From positions 62,001-126,000 of the forward strand of contig NZ_LQPI01000048.1 of assembly GCF_002101775.1 (NCBI RefSeq): a stretch of DNA of 64,000 nt. The letters are read 5' to 3'. The position numbers were made by a program, and so were the translations under genes. The notes under the pieces are model-generated. The model did not search any database. It was not told the origin of the DNA and saw only the letters and a program-made list of their open reading frames with translations. Below are positions 27,037 to 36,630 of this stretch, one piece after another (positions within the stretch are counted from its first letter, which is position 1; each line of letters begins with the position of its first letter). The DNA comes from Mycolicibacter nonchromogenicus. Lineage in GTDB: Bacteria; Actinomycetota; Actinomycetes; Mycobacteriales; Mycobacteriaceae.

Positions 27037-28868
27037 AAGGCGTCCTCGGCGAGATCCATCAACGCCAGATCCGCACTCTCGATGATGCCTCGATCCGCAC
27101 CGAGGCGAGGTAACACGTTGGCCGCAAAGAACTTTGCCGCGGCGACCTTTCCTTGGTAGAAGTGCTGATCGGCCCCGGACGCGCCGTCATCCAGCGCCTT
27201 GCACGCGATCTCAGCCTGGCGCATCAGCAGCCAGCCGATCACCAGATCGCCCATGGCAAGCAGGAAACGCACCGAACCCAAGCCCACCCGATAGAGCTCT
27301 CGGGCATCCTGCTGCGAGCTGAACATGTAGCCGGTCATGGCGGCCACCATCGCCCGCGCATCGTCGAGCGCGGCGGCCAGCAGTTTGCGTGAGTCGGCCA
27401 GCTCCTGATGTCCGTCGGCACTGTCGAGCAGCGCCTCGATCTGGGCCACCAGGTGCGCCAGCGCCACACCGCGGTCGCGGGCGATCTTGCGGAAGAAGAA
27501 GTCCTGCGCCTGAATCGCCGTGGTGCCCTCATAGAGGGAGTCGATCTTGGCGTCACGGATGTACTGCTCGATCGGATAGTCCTGCAGGAAGCCCGAGCCG
27601 CCGAAGGTCTGCAGTGAATCGGTCAGGTACTGGTAGGCCCGTTCCGAACCGACGCCCTTGACGATCGGAAGCAGCAGATCGTTGACGCGTTCGGCCATCT
27701 CGGCGTCGGCGCCCGACACCTGCATGGCAACCTGCGGATTCTGATGGGCGGCGGTGTAGAGGTACAGCGCCCGCATCCCCTCGGCGTAGACCTTCTGCAT
27801 CATCAGGGCGCGCCGCACGTCCGGGTGGTGGATGATCGTCACCCGCGGCGCGGTCTTATCGGTCATCTGGGTCAGATCGGCCCCTTGAATACGGGTCTTG
27901 GCGTATTCCAGCGCATTGAGGTAGCCGGTGGACAGCGTGGCGATCGCCTTGGTTCCCACCATCATTCGCGCGTATTCGATGACATGGAACATCTGCGCTA
28001 TGCCATTGCGGCTGTCGCCGACCAGCCATCCTGTCGCCGGGACGCCATGCTGCCCGAAGGTCAGTTCGCAGGTGGTCGAAACCTTCAGTCCCATCTTGTG
28101 TTCCAGCCCGGTGACGAACACCCCGTTGCGCTCGCCCGGCTCCCCCGTCTCGGGATCCGGCAGGAACTTGGGCACCAGAAACAGGCTGAGTCCTTTGGTG
28201 CCCGGGCCGGCGCCCTCGGGGCGGGCCAGGGTCATATGCATGATGTTTTCGAACACGTCGTCGGTGTCGCCGTTGGTGATGAATCGCTTGACGCCCTCGA
28301 TGTGCCAGGTGCCGTCGGGCTGCTCGATGGCTTTGGTGCGGCCGGCTCCGACGTCAGAGCCGGCGTCGGGCTCGGTGAGCACCATGGTGGCGGCCCAGTT
28401 CCGCTCGATCGCCATGGAAGCCCAGTGCCGCTGCTGCTCGTTGCCCAGCCCGTAGAGAATGTTGGCGAAGATCGGGCCGGCCATGAAGATGAACACCGCG
28501 GGATTGGCACCCAGTGCCAGTTCGTTGATCGCCCAGGCCACCATCGCCGGCGCCGGGACCCCGCCGACCGCCTCGTCGAGCCCGATGCGGAACCACTCGG
28601 CCTCCTTCCAGGCCCGCAGCGACTCTTTGAAGGGTTCGGGCAGTGTCACGTGGTGGGTGGTCGGATCGAACACCGGCGGATGGCGATCACTGTCGGCAAA
28701 GGACTCGGCCACCGGGCCCTCGGCCAGCCGGGCGGCTTCGGCCAGCATCTGGCGCACGGTGTCGCCGTCGAGATCTCCGAACGCGCCGTCGGCCAGACAT
28801 TGCTCCAGCCCCAGCATTTCGAACAGGTTGAATTCCAGGTCGCGCACGTTGCTCTTGTAGTGACCCAT
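27033..28868 (-). CDS. FadE5-type acyl-CoA dehydrogenase
   Basis: Starting at the ATG of [10 protein letters not shown], the protein is 611 aa, the same length I recall for M. tuberculosis FadE5, whose N-terminus is nearly the same. The start 13 codons upstream is therefore rejected. Key features are [18 protein letters not shown], the substrate loop KRFITNGD, and the catalytic glutamate in [10 protein letters not shown] followed by AQDFFFRK. FadE5 enzymes oxidise medium to long acyl-CoA to trans-2-enoyl-CoA. In M. tuberculosis fadE5 lies by Rv0244c, not here, so this may be a second FadE5-like gene; I write the family rather than a symbol. Confidence 0.9.
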   Translation of the reverse strand: MGHYKSNVRDLEFNLFEMLGLEQCLADGAFGDLDGDTVRQMLAEAARLAEGPVAESFADSDRHPPVFDPTTHHVTLPEPFKESLRAWKEAEWFRIGLDEAVGGVPAPAMVAWAINELALGANPAVFIFMAGPIFANILYGLGNEQQRHWASMAIERNWAATMVLTEPDAGSDVGAGRTKAIEQPDGTWHIEGVKRFITNGDTDDVFENIMHMTLARPEGAGPGTKGLSLFLVPKFLPDPETGEPGERNGVFVTGLEHKMGLKVSTTCELTFGQHGVPATGWLVGDSRNGIAQMFHVIEYARMMVGTKAIATLSTGYLNALEYAKTRIQGADLTQMTDKTAPRVTIIHHPDVRRALMMQKVYAEGMRALYLYTAAHQNPQVAMQVSGADAEMAERVNDLLLPIVKGVGSERAYQYLTDSLQTFGGSGFLQDYPIEQYIRDAKIDSLYEGTTAIQAQDFFFRKIARDRGVALAHLVAQIEALLDSADGHQELADSRKLLAAALDDARAMVAAMTGYMFSSQQDARELYRVGLGSVRFLLAMGDLVIGWLLMRQAEIACKALDDGASGADQHFYQGKVAAAKFFAANVLPRLGADRGIIESADLALMDLAEDAF

Positions 28869-28919
28869 AGGTTCCAGCATGCACCTTGACGAAGCGCAGG
28901 TCGCCAAAATCGCAACGTT

Positions 28920-29546
28920 CTAACGCACTACGTGTAAACCCCACTGGCGAAGGAAAGGATTCAGCAGGACGAAGTCGGTGGAGTACTCGTCGTCCACCGG
29001 TCCGCCCATCAGGAGACCGACCGCGCTGACCGTGCCGTCCGGGTTCACCACATAGCCGGGGCTGCCGCTGTCGCCGATGGAGCTGTACACGTCGGTCTCC
29101 ACCAGGTTGCCGATGATGGCGGCGACCTCACCGCAGGTTTCACCGGTCTGGGCACCGATCTTGCAGACCGTCATCCCCACGTGAATCTGATCGGCGCTCA
29201 GCACGTCGGCCACCGAATAACGGCCGCCGACTTTGGGGTTGGGCCGGCCGGCGGCCGGGTCGAGCCGGATGATCGCGGCGTCGCGATCCTCGCCGTTGTT
29301 CTCACTGGCGGTGATCCGGCCGAGCGGCGTCTCGAAGGCGTCGGTCCACTCCGCGCCGTCATGGGAGTCGCAGTGACCGCTGGTCAGCAGGTAGTAGTCG
29401 CCCTCGTCGTTTTGGGTGACGAAGCCCGCCGTGCAGCTGCTGTTGTCGTCCAGCACCTCGATACCCGGCATCGGCGCGGCCGACGCGATACCCGCCAAGG
29501 CCAGTCCTGCGACCGCGACAGCGCCCACCGACGCGAACTTGACCAT
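28920..29546 (-). CDS. Secreted chymotrypsin-fold serine protease
   Basis: A 208-aa S1-type protease with a signal peptide (residues 1-23, cleaved near ASA-AP). The catalytic triad is visible: His58 in TSGHCD, Asp89 in RDAAIIRL and Ser160 in GDSGSPGY. Cys38-Cys59 and Cys128-Cys138 are likely disulfides. There is no transmembrane anchor, so it should be exported and free. Its ATG overlaps the stop of the upstream nat gene (TGATG), so they are translationally coupled, an odd pairing of a cytoplasmic acetyltransferase with an exported protease. Substrate unknown. Confidence 0.9.
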   Translation of the reverse strand: MVKFASVGAVAVAGLALAGIASAAPMPGIEVLDDNSSCTAGFVTQNDEGDYYLLTSGHCDSHDGAEWTDAFETPLGRITASENNGEDRDAAIIRLDPAAGRPNPKVGGRYSVADVLSADQIHVGMTVCKIGAQTGETCGEVAAIIGNLVETDVYSSIGDSGSPGYVVNPDGTVSAVGLLMGGPVDDEYSTDFVLLNPFLRQWGLHVVR

Positions 29547-30424
29547 CAGCTGTCCAGCACCGACGCCACTTTTGCCTCGACATCACCCAAACCGGTCAGA
29601 TCGATGCCGAAACGGTCGGTCAGCTCCACACACACCTGCGCAGCGTCGTCGAACCGAATCCGCTCGGTTCCGCCGCTGGCGTGGATCGCGAGATTGCGAC
29701 CGCGCAGGTTCCAGCGGGCTTCGTCGGTCACCAGCGCAGCGCTGAGACCTGCGACGAAATTCGATTCGGGGTAGGTGGACACATACCAACTGCCGACCTG
29801 CATGTCGATCAGCGGCCGGGGCTGTAGTCCCAGGATGTACAGCGGCCGCCAACGTTGGCCGATCAGCGTCTTCAGCACAAATTCCTGCGCCTCGCTGCCC
29901 CGGCTGGACAGCCGGAACGGCTCGTGGGAGGTCTGCGCAACCTCGCCGGGAACCATCGGGATCGGCGCAGTGGGCGTCTGCCCGCCGAATCCCACGTCGA
30001 CGAGATAGGGGCGGCCCGTCCCTGGGATCGTCACCGCCAGGGCCTGGTGGGTCTGGGGAGACGGCGGCCCGTCCAGTCCCTCGGGACTCATCCACACCAC
30101 GCGCGCGGCCAGCCGCTCGGCTGCGAAACCGAGCGCGCACAGCACCTCGCGCATCAGGTTGTTGTGCTCGTAGCAGTAGCCGCCGCGGCGCTTCGCCACC
30201 AGCTTGGCGCTCAGTGCCGCCGGACTGAGGTCGATCACCGGCACACCCATCAACGGGTCGAGGTTCTCGAAGGGGATGCGACGGACGTGCGCGGACACCA
30301 GCGCGGTCAGCGTCTCATGCGTCGGCTCGGTGCCACCGCGATAGCCGATGCGGTCGAAGTACGCCTGCAGATCGATGCGGAGCTCCCCTCGACTACTCGT
30401 CAACAGTGCGCTGATGGTATCCAC
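29546..30424 (-). CDS. nat: Arylamine N-acetyltransferase
   Basis: The cysteine-protease-like triad of the family is complete: Cys84 in RRGGYCYEHN, His126 in QTHQALAV and Asp143 in YLVDVGFGG (numbered from the GTG at 30424; 292 aa). The enzyme transfers acetyl or propionyl from CoA to arylamines. In M. tuberculosis nat (Rv3566c) is in the KstR-controlled cholesterol cluster. Here a KstR-like site lies just upstream. The start is uncertain: usual NATs put the cysteine near residue 70, so a TTG at 30403 is an alternative. A longer frame running to 30592 overlaps the divergent acyltransferase and is unlikely. Confidence 0.88.
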   Translation of the reverse strand: MDTISALLTSSRGELRIDLQAYFDRIGYRGGTEPTHETLTALVSAHVRRIPFENLDPLMGVPVIDLSPAALSAKLVAKRRGGYCYEHNNLMREVLCALGFAAERLAARVVWMSPEGLDGPPSPQTHQALAVTIPGTGRPYLVDVGFGGQTPTAPIPMVPGEVAQTSHEPFRLSSRGSEAQEFVLKTLIGQRWRPLYILGLQPRPLIDMQVGSWYVSTYPESNFVAGLSAALVTDEARWNLRGRNLAIHASGGTERIRFDDAAQVCVELTDRFGIDLTGLGDVEAKVASVLDS

Positions 30425-30456
30425 CACCGGCCCTGAGCCGGTAACATGGACAAAAC

Positions 30457-30470
30457 TAGAACACGTTTCA
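30457..30470. promoter_or_regulatory. KstR operator candidate between nat and acyltransferase
   Basis: TAGAACACGTTTCA fits the KstR consensus TNNAACNNGTTNNA at all fixed bases. It lies in the divergent gap, 33 bases before the nat GTG and 16 before the acyltransferase GTG. On the minus strand it overlaps a TTGAAA that could be the nat -35. It could control both directions. Confidence 0.75.
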
Positions 30471-30485
30471 ATTGAGGGGGCCGCG

Positions 30486-31307
30486 GTGGACACACCGGAC
30501 GACGACTGGTCGGACAACCAGCCACGGCCCATCACGAAGTGGGACCCGAGCCTGACCGAACGGGTCATGGGCCTGTTGCGGCCGTTCATCAAGGGCTACC
30601 ACCGGGCCGAGGTGCGCGGCCTGGAGTCGTTCCCCAACGGCGGCGCCCTGGTGGTGTCGAACCACTCCGGTGGCCTGTTCGCGATGGACGTCCCGGTGTT
30701 CGCCACCGGTTTCTATGACAAGTTCGGCTACGAGCGGCCGGTCTACACGCTGAGCCACGACCTGATCTTCACCGGCTTCACCGCCGACTTCTTCCGCAAG
30801 ACCGGGTTCATCCCGGCCAACCACGCCAACGCCGACGAGGCGCTGCGCTCGGGCGGCGTGGTGGTGGTCTTCCCCGGCGGCGACTACGACGTCTACCGGC
30901 CGACGTTGGAAGAGAACAAGATCGACTTCGGCGGCCGCAAGGGCTACATCCGCGCCGCGATCAACGCCGGTGTGCCGATCGTGCCGACGGTCGGGATCGG
31001 CGGGCAGGAAAGCCAGTTCTACCTGACCCGCGGCACCGGGCTGGCCAAGGCGCTGCGACTGGACAAGCTGATGCGGGTCAAGATCCTGCCGATCTCGTTC
31101 GGCTTCCCGTTCGGCCTGTCCGCAGTGTTGCCGGTCAACCTGCCGCTGCCGACCAAGATCGTCATGCAGGTCTGCGAGCCGATCGATATCGTCGCCGAGT
31201 TCGGCGAGGATCCCGACATCGACGTCGTCGACGCACACGTGCGGTCTGTCATGCAGAAGGCGCTGGACAAGCTCGCGGACGAACGCCGTCTGCCGGTCCT
31301 GGGCTGA
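30486..31307 (+). CDS. Lysophospholipid acyltransferase family protein (PlsC-like)
   Basis: A 273-aa member of the glycerolipid acyltransferase family. Block I is NHSGGLFAMD (the HxxxxD dyad). Later blocks are FIPANHANADEALRSGG and VVVFPGGDYDVYRP, and the region VPIVPTVGIGGQE fits block IV. It should transfer an acyl chain to a glycerol- or other hydroxyl-bearing lipid at the membrane. GAGGGGG precedes the GTG. The next gene, an acyl-CoA synthetase, starts five bases after its stop, so the pair may activate and then transfer the same acyl group. A KstR-like site precedes them. Confidence 0.9.
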   Translation: MDTPDDDWSDNQPRPITKWDPSLTERVMGLLRPFIKGYHRAEVRGLESFPNGGALVVSNHSGGLFAMDVPVFATGFYDKFGYERPVYTLSHDLIFTGFTADFFRKTGFIPANHANADEALRSGGVVVVFPGGDYDVYRPTLEENKIDFGGRKGYIRAAINAGVPIVPTVGIGGQESQFYLTRGTGLAKALRLDKLMRVKILPISFGFPFGLSAVLPVNLPLPTKIVMQVCEPIDIVAEFGEDPDIDVVDAHVRSVMQKALDKLADERRLPVLG

Positions 31308-31312
31308 GCGGG

Positions 31313-32947
31313 ATGGGCCTGTTCGACACCCTCAGCCGGGTGGGCTCCATGCTGGCCACCTTCAGCCGGGCCGGGCTGTTGGCGCCCATGCGCCCGGACA
31401 AATACCTCCGGATCGCCCTCGCGGCGGCCGCTGAGGGCGGCACCACCACTACCGGTATCGCTATGGCCGCGAGGCGGTGCGGTGACCGCGCGGCGATCAT
31501 CGACGAGCACGGCACCTGCACCTACGCCGAACTCGACCGGCGGTGCAACGCGCTGGCCGCCGGCCTGCAACAGCTGCCGGGACGGACGCCGCAGGCGATC
31601 GCGCTGATGTGCCGCAACCATCGCGGCTTCATCGAGGCACTGGCGGCCGCCAACCGGATCGGCGCCGACGTGCTGCTGCTCAACACCAGTTTCGCCGGGC
31701 CGGCATTGGCCGAAGTGGTTGCCCGTGAAGGTGTCGACCTGATCTTCTACGACGAAGAGTTCACCGCCGCAGTCGATCTGGCGGTGCCTGCCGATTCGGG
31801 ATGCACCCGGGTGGTGAGTTGGACCGACATTGAGGTCACCGGCCTGACGGCAGACGAGTTGATCGATGCCAACGCCGGACGCCGACCGGACAAGACGTCC
31901 CGAAACGGCAAGCTGGTCATGCTCACCTCCGGAACCACCGGCACCCCCAAGGGCGCACGGCGCTCCGGACGCGGCGGAGGCGGGATCGCCGACCTGCAGG
32001 CGATCTTCGACCGAATCCCTTGGCACACCGAGGAAACCGTGGTCATCGCCGCCCCGATGTTCCACGCCTGGGGGTTCTCCCAGCTTGCACTGGCACTCAC
32101 CATGGCCTGCACCATCGCCACCCGACGGAAGTTCGATCCCGAAGCGACCCTGGCGCTGGTCGAGTCCAACCACGCGGCCGGACTGTGCGTCGTGCCGGTC
32201 ATGTTCGACCGGATCATGGCGTTGCCGGACGAGGTTCGAGCCCAATACCCATGCAAGTCACTGCGGTTCGCGACGGCCTCTGGTTCACGGATGCATCCCG
32301 CCGTGGTGACGGCGTTCATGGACACCTTCGGTGACGTGGTCTACAACAACTACAACGCGACCGAAGCCGGCATGATCGCACTGGCCACGCCGGAAGACCT
32401 GCGCTACTCGCCCGACACGGCCGGCCGTCCGGCTCCGGGAAGCCAAATCCGAATCCTGGACGCCGATTTCGCGGAGGTTCCCGACGGCGTGACCGGGCAG
32501 ATCTTCGTCCGCAACTCCTCACAGTTCGACGGCTACACCGGCGGTGATTCGAAGTTGTTCCACGACGGCTTCATGGCGTCCGGCGACTTGGGTTACTTCG
32601 ACAGCACCGGAAGGCTTTTCGTGGTCGGCCGAGATGACGAGATGATCGTCTCCGGGGGCGAGAACGTCTACCCGATCGAGACCGAGCAGTCGCTGATCAA
32701 ACATGGCGCGGTCGCCGAAGCAGCCGTGCTCGGGGTCGACGACGCCGACTACGGACAGCGGCTGGTGGCCTTTGTGGTGCTGGCGCCCGGGGCCTCCGCG
32801 TCACCCGACGAGCTGAAGCAGCACGTCCGGGAGAATCTGGCCGGCTACAAGGTGCCGCGTGACATCACCATCATGGATGCGCTGCCCCGCAACAACACCG
32901 GCAAGGTGCTGCGTCGCGAACTTCAGGCGCTGGCCGCGTCCGACTGA
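31313..32947 (+). CDS. Acyl-CoA synthetase (FadD family)
   Basis: The 544-aa AMP-forming ligase has the P-loop LTSGTTGTPKGARRS, the A5 motif YNNYNATEAGM, the hinge region FVVGRDDEMIVSGGENVYP and the catalytic lysine in NNTGKVLRRE. It activates a carboxylic acid to an acyl-CoA through an acyl-adenylate. It starts five bases after the acyltransferase stop, so it is the second gene of that operon. Chain-length preference cannot be read. A fatty or sterol-derived acid is plausible because a KstR-like site controls the operon start. Confidence 0.92.
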   Translation: MGLFDTLSRVGSMLATFSRAGLLAPMRPDKYLRIALAAAAEGGTTTTGIAMAARRCGDRAAIIDEHGTCTYAELDRRCNALAAGLQQLPGRTPQAIALMCRNHRGFIEALAAANRIGADVLLLNTSFAGPALAEVVAREGVDLIFYDEEFTAAVDLAVPADSGCTRVVSWTDIEVTGLTADELIDANAGRRPDKTSRNGKLVMLTSGTTGTPKGARRSGRGGGGIADLQAIFDRIPWHTEETVVIAAPMFHAWGFSQLALALTMACTIATRRKFDPEATLALVESNHAAGLCVVPVMFDRIMALPDEVRAQYPCKSLRFATASGSRMHPAVVTAFMDTFGDVVYNNYNATEAGMIALATPEDLRYSPDTAGRPAPGSQIRILDADFAEVPDGVTGQIFVRNSSQFDGYTGGDSKLFHDGFMASGDLGYFDSTGRLFVVGRDDEMIVSGGENVYPIETEQSLIKHGAVAEAAVLGVDDADYGQRLVAFVVLAPGASASPDELKQHVRENLAGYKVPRDITIMDALPRNNTGKVLRRELQALAASD

Positions 32948-32949
32948 GC

Positions 32950-34368
32950 TCAGGCCGGGGCCATCGCCGTTTCGACGGTGGTGAGCTGCTCGGAAAGTCC
33001 GGCGGCACGGCGGATGTCGACGAACTCGTTCACCAGGGCGGTCGTGACCTCGTGCGGGTCTTCAAAGGTGGCGCCGTCGGTCAGCACCGAGATGTTGAGC
33101 TGGTCCACATAGCTCCACACGGTGATGTTCAGACCGCTGCCGGCGGTCAACGGCCCCACCGAGTAGATCTCGGTCACCAACGCACCGCCGACCCTGCCGC
33201 GCTCGCGCGGGCCGGGAACATTGGAGATGTTGAGGTTGAGAACCTTGTTCTGACCGTCCTTACCCGACAGCCAGCGGAACAATGACTCCGCCGGCGCCGG
33301 CGGCAGGTATGCCGACCACCGGCTGACCAACTCCGGCCCCACCAGGTGGTGGGCCTCTTTGGCCAGATCCGCCGCCTCCCGGGCCTGGGCGACCCGCTCC
33401 CGGACGTCGGCCACATCGACCGGCAGTGCCACCAGCACCCCGGAGAACCGGTTGCCGGAGATCCGGTCGGCGGAGAAGTCGAAGCTCATCGGCACCGACG
33501 CCAGCAGCGGGTGATCCGCCTTCCCGTCGTAGCGCAGCAGCAGCGTGCGCAGTGCCCCGGCAGAGATGGCCAGGACCAGGTCGTTGATGGTGACCCCCAA
33601 CTGCTTGCTGGTCACCTTGATGTCCGCCAGCGCCAGCGTGGCGGTGGCGAAGCGGCGTTCCGGCGTCAGCACGTGGTTGAGAAAGGTCGGCGGCGGGGTG
33701 AACGGCCTGGTCAGATCGGCGGAGAGCTTGCGGCTGCTGCGCCGGACTCGTCCGATGCCGGCTGCGGTGTAGCGGATGGTCCCGGGGATCTTGCCCATCT
33801 GCCGGAGATGGTCGCGGAACGCAGAGCGCACCAACTGTCCGCCGGTGGGGGCGGGGTCGGGTTCGTAGGAGTCGAGTTCCTGCTGCGGGCCGGCCACCAG
33901 GTCCATACCGCGGGCCATCAGATTCGCCGACGCGATCCCGTCGGCCAGGGCGTGGTGGATCTTGCCGACCACCGCGATCCGGTTGTTTGCCAGCCCGTCG
34001 ATGAAGTACATCTCCCAGAGCGGCCGGCTACGGTCCAGCGGCGTGCTGGCGATCTCGCCGATGGCCTCGTCGAGCTCGCGGCGACCGCCCGGAGCGGGCA
34101 GTGACCACGGCCGGATGTGATACGCCAGATCGACTTCGCTGTTCTCCCGCCACATCGGGTGGTGGAATTTGCCGGGAATGTCCACCAGCTGATACCGGAA
34201 TGGATCCAACTTGTAGAGCCGGCCGTGGATCACCCGCCGGAAGGCCTCGACGTCAAACCCCTGGCGGTCGGCGTCCAGCTCGATCACCGCGATCTTCAGG
34301 GTGTGCATGTGCACGTTCGCCGTCTCGCTGTACAGCAAAAGCGCGTCCCACCCGCTGAGCCGCTTCAC
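32950..34368 (-). CDS. Wax ester synthase/diacylglycerol acyltransferase (Rv0221-like)
   Basis: A 472-aa WS/DGAT enzyme that joins an acyl-CoA to diacylglycerol or a fatty alcohol. The catalytic motif HHALADG (HHxxxDG) is in KIHHALADGIASANL near residue 140. The second family motif NISNVPGPRE is near residue 395. I start it at the GTG giving VKRLSGWDALLLYSET, preceded by GAGGGG and aligning with Rv0221 (469 aa). It converges on the FadD gene with two bases between stops. Confidence 0.93.
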   Translation of the reverse strand: MKRLSGWDALLLYSETANVHMHTLKIAVIELDADRQGFDVEAFRRVIHGRLYKLDPFRYQLVDIPGKFHHPMWRENSEVDLAYHIRPWSLPAPGGRRELDEAIGEIASTPLDRSRPLWEMYFIDGLANNRIAVVGKIHHALADGIASANLMARGMDLVAGPQQELDSYEPDPAPTGGQLVRSAFRDHLRQMGKIPGTIRYTAAGIGRVRRSSRKLSADLTRPFTPPPTFLNHVLTPERRFATATLALADIKVTSKQLGVTINDLVLAISAGALRTLLLRYDGKADHPLLASVPMSFDFSADRISGNRFSGVLVALPVDVADVRERVAQAREAADLAKEAHHLVGPELVSRWSAYLPPAPAESLFRWLSGKDGQNKVLNLNISNVPGPRERGRVGGALVTEIYSVGPLTAGSGLNITVWSYVDQLNISVLTDGATFEDPHEVTTALVNEFVDIRRAAGLSEQLTTVETAMAPA

Positions 34369-34412
34369 CCCACACCCCTCGCCATGCACGGACCCTACCG
34401 TGGCGTGCGGGC

Positions 34413-35645
34413 TCAGATGATCTGTTTGCTCCCCACTGTGACGCGGTCGCGGTGAATCTGGTTGAGGAACAAACCGATTGCCGTGCTCATGGCACCGGTG
34501 CGGGCACCGTCGGTCATGTCGAAACCGTGCCCGGCGCCCGGCAGCTCCAAGTAGCCGACCTTGGCGCGCGACACTTCCCGCAGTCGATCAGCGAAGCTGC
34601 GGGCCTGCTGCACCGGGATGACGGTGTCGGCGCTGCCGTGCACCACCAGGAACGGCGGCGCATCCGAATGCACCCGCGCGATCGGCGAGGCCTGCCGGTA
34701 GATGTCCTGGTGACGACGCATCGAGCGACCCACCACCACCCGTTCCAGGAAGTCGACGAACGCGGCCCGTTCGGCGGTGGAGCGGTCCTCCCAGTCGTAG
34801 CGGCCGTAGATCCCGACCACGGCGTCCACCGAGGTGTCCCCACCGGCGGGCAGATGGTCGGCGTATTCGGCGTCACGGTCCGCGCTTCCGGTCAGCCCGG
34901 CCAGGGCGGCCAGATGACCGCCCGCCGAAGCGCCCGCCACGGCCACGAAGCCACGGTCACCACCGAATTTGTCGACGTTGGCGCGAGCCCAGGCGATCGC
35001 GGTCTTGACGTCGATGACGTGGCTGGGCCACCGGTTGTGCGGTGCGACTCGGTAGTCGATCGACAGGCACACCCAGCCCTGCTCGGCCAGATGGGACAGC
35101 AGCGCATACCCCTGCAGCATGCGGCTGCCGTGCACCCAGGCGCCGCCGGGGACGTAGATCAGCACCGGCGCAGGCCCGCTCGGCAGGTCACGGGACCGCC
35201 ACACGTCGAGCACCTGTGCGGGGTCGCTGCCGTACCGCACCCCGGAGCGGTAGATGTGCCGACGGTGCTGCAACGCCTTGACCACCGGCGGAGCCTGCTC
35301 CGGCTCGGGCCAGTCGATGTCGAGGTCGGCCGCCGAGACCACCGGGCGTAGCGCGGCATCGCTGACCACCTGGGTCTGCTCGCGCTCCTGCCTGCGGATG
35401 GCTGCGGCACCGGGAGCCAGCCAGGACTTGGCGGCGCTGGAGAAGAACTCCGGCATATGGCGGGTGCCCCACACCCCCATCGCGGTCATCCCGCCCAGGG
35501 GTTCCAGGTGCTTCCCGACCACCGGCAACGACGCTGAGGCCACACTGAGCGCCAGCAGGTAGTCGGTCGGCCGGGCTCGCCTGAGCCAACGCAGCCGGCC
35601 GGCCAGGTTGAGTCCGGTCACCGGGGTCTGCGAGCTTCCCGTCAT
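34413..35645 (-). CDS. lipC: LipC-type esterase/lipase
   Basis: The 410-aa alpha/beta hydrolase has the oxyanion motif VPGGAWVHGSR, the nucleophile elbow GASAGGH (serine of GxSxG) and a C-terminal FLVVHGSADTVIPV and GAGHGFDM carrying the acid and histidine. LipC (Rv0220) is a surface-associated carboxylesterase of about 400 aa. The ATG at 35645 has TACCCT six bases upstream and fits that length; the longer frame reaching 35897 overlaps lipW. It is divergent from lipW. Confidence 0.9.
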   Translation of the reverse strand: MTGSSQTPVTGLNLAGRLRWLRRARPTDYLLALSVASASLPVVGKHLEPLGGMTAMGVWGTRHMPEFFSSAAKSWLAPGAAAIRRQEREQTQVVSDAALRPVVSAADLDIDWPEPEQAPPVVKALQHRRHIYRSGVRYGSDPAQVLDVWRSRDLPSGPAPVLIYVPGGAWVHGSRMLQGYALLSHLAEQGWVCLSIDYRVAPHNRWPSHVIDVKTAIAWARANVDKFGGDRGFVAVAGASAGGHLAALAGLTGSADRDAEYADHLPAGGDTSVDAVVGIYGRYDWEDRSTAERAAFVDFLERVVVGRSMRRHQDIYRQASPIARVHSDAPPFLVVHGSADTVIPVQQARSFADRLREVSRAKVGYLELPGAGHGFDMTDGARTGAMSTAIGLFLNQIHRDRVTVGSKQII

Positions 35646-35651
35646 TGGCGC

Positions 35652-35657
35652 AGGGTA
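35652..35657 (-). promoter_or_regulatory. -10 box for a leaderless lipC mRNA
   Basis: On the minus strand this reads TACCCT, six bases before the lipC ATG, with no Shine-Dalgarno. Confidence 0.45.
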
Positions 35658-35733
35658 CCGCGTTCGAGGCGGTCGCGACCGCAACCGGGTGGGCTGCTGT
35701 CCGGGCGAAACCGGAGCCCGCGATACTGAGCCG

Positions 35734-36627
35734 GTGGTGAGCATCGGGTTCCATCCAGATCTGCGTCGCGCCGCCCGCGTCTTGCCGCGCGGCGGGGTCG
35801 GGCCGGCAACCATGCCCGTCGTGCGCCGACTCACGCAACTACAGGGCCGGCGCACACCGGCCGACGTCGAAGTCTTGGGCCTGCCGTCGGGGGCCACGGT
35901 CCGGATCTTTCGGCCGAAGAATCCGCCAGCCGGCCCCGCGCCGGCACTGCTGTGGATCCACGGTGGCGGCTACGTCATCGGCACGGCCGCCCAGGATGAT
36001 CGGCTGTGCCGCAGATTCAGCGCCGAACTGGGCGCCACCGTGGCGTCGGTGGACTACCGGCTGGCGCCCCAGCATCCCTACCCCGCCGCGCTGGAGGACT
36101 GCTGGGCAGCCCTGACCCTGCTGGCCGGTCTGCCCGGGGTGGATAGCGCGCGCATCGCCGTCGGGGGTGCCAGTGCCGGCGGCGGGTTGGCCGCCGCCCT
36201 GGCGCAGTGGGCCGCCGACCGCGGCGAGGTCTCCCCCGTCCTGCAACTGCTGGTGTACCCGATGCTCGACGATCGCAGCGCGGCGCTGCCGGCCCATCGG
36301 GGCTTCCGATTGTGGGGGCCGCGGAGCAACCTGTTCGGCTGGACCGCCTATCTGGGCGACGCGGATCCGCAGGTCGCGGTGCCGGCACGGCGCGCCGACC
36401 TGAGCGGGCTGGCCCCGGCCTGGATCGGGGTCGGCACCTTCGATCTGTTCCACGACGAAGACCTGGCCTACGCGCAGCGACTCCGCCAAGCCGGCGTGCC
36501 CTGCGACGTCGAGGTCGTGTCCGGCGCCTTCCATGGTTTCGACCTGCTGATGCCGAAGGCGCCTGTCTCGCGACAGTTCTTTGCCAGCCAATGCGCGAGT
36601 CTGCGCAACGCCTACGAGAAAGGCTGA
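35734..36627 (+). CDS. lipW: LipW-type esterase (HSL family)
   Basis: A 297-aa hormone-sensitive-lipase family hydrolase. It has the oxyanion motif IHGGGYVIG, nucleophile elbow GGASAGGGLA, the acid in GTFDLFHDEDL and histidine in GAFHGFD. Two GTGs lie side by side; the first has GATACT six bases upstream, matching the leaderless pattern seen nearby, though the second would also fit. Its stop is followed three bases later by an acyl-CoA dehydrogenase pair, an arrangement I do not place in M. tuberculosis at lipW. The esterase could release an acid for that pair. Confidence 0.9.
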   Translation: MVSIGFHPDLRRAARVLPRGGVGPATMPVVRRLTQLQGRRTPADVEVLGLPSGATVRIFRPKNPPAGPAPALLWIHGGGYVIGTAAQDDRLCRRFSAELGATVASVDYRLAPQHPYPAALEDCWAALTLLAGLPGVDSARIAVGGASAGGGLAAALAQWAADRGEVSPVLQLLVYPMLDDRSAALPAHRGFRLWGPRSNLFGWTAYLGDADPQVAVPARRADLSGLAPAWIGVGTFDLFHDEDLAYAQRLRQAGVPCDVEVVSGAFHGFDLLMPKAPVSRQFFASQCASLRNAYEKG

Positions 36628-36630
36628 GAC

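Noticed and set aside
28869..28919. AACGTT-containing stretch before the FadE5-like gene, checked as a KstR site
   Set aside because: AAC and GTT are adjacent without the required two-base spacing.
30425..30592. N-terminal extension of nat
   Set aside because: It crosses the KstR-like site and the divergent acyltransferase start and has no NAT similarity.
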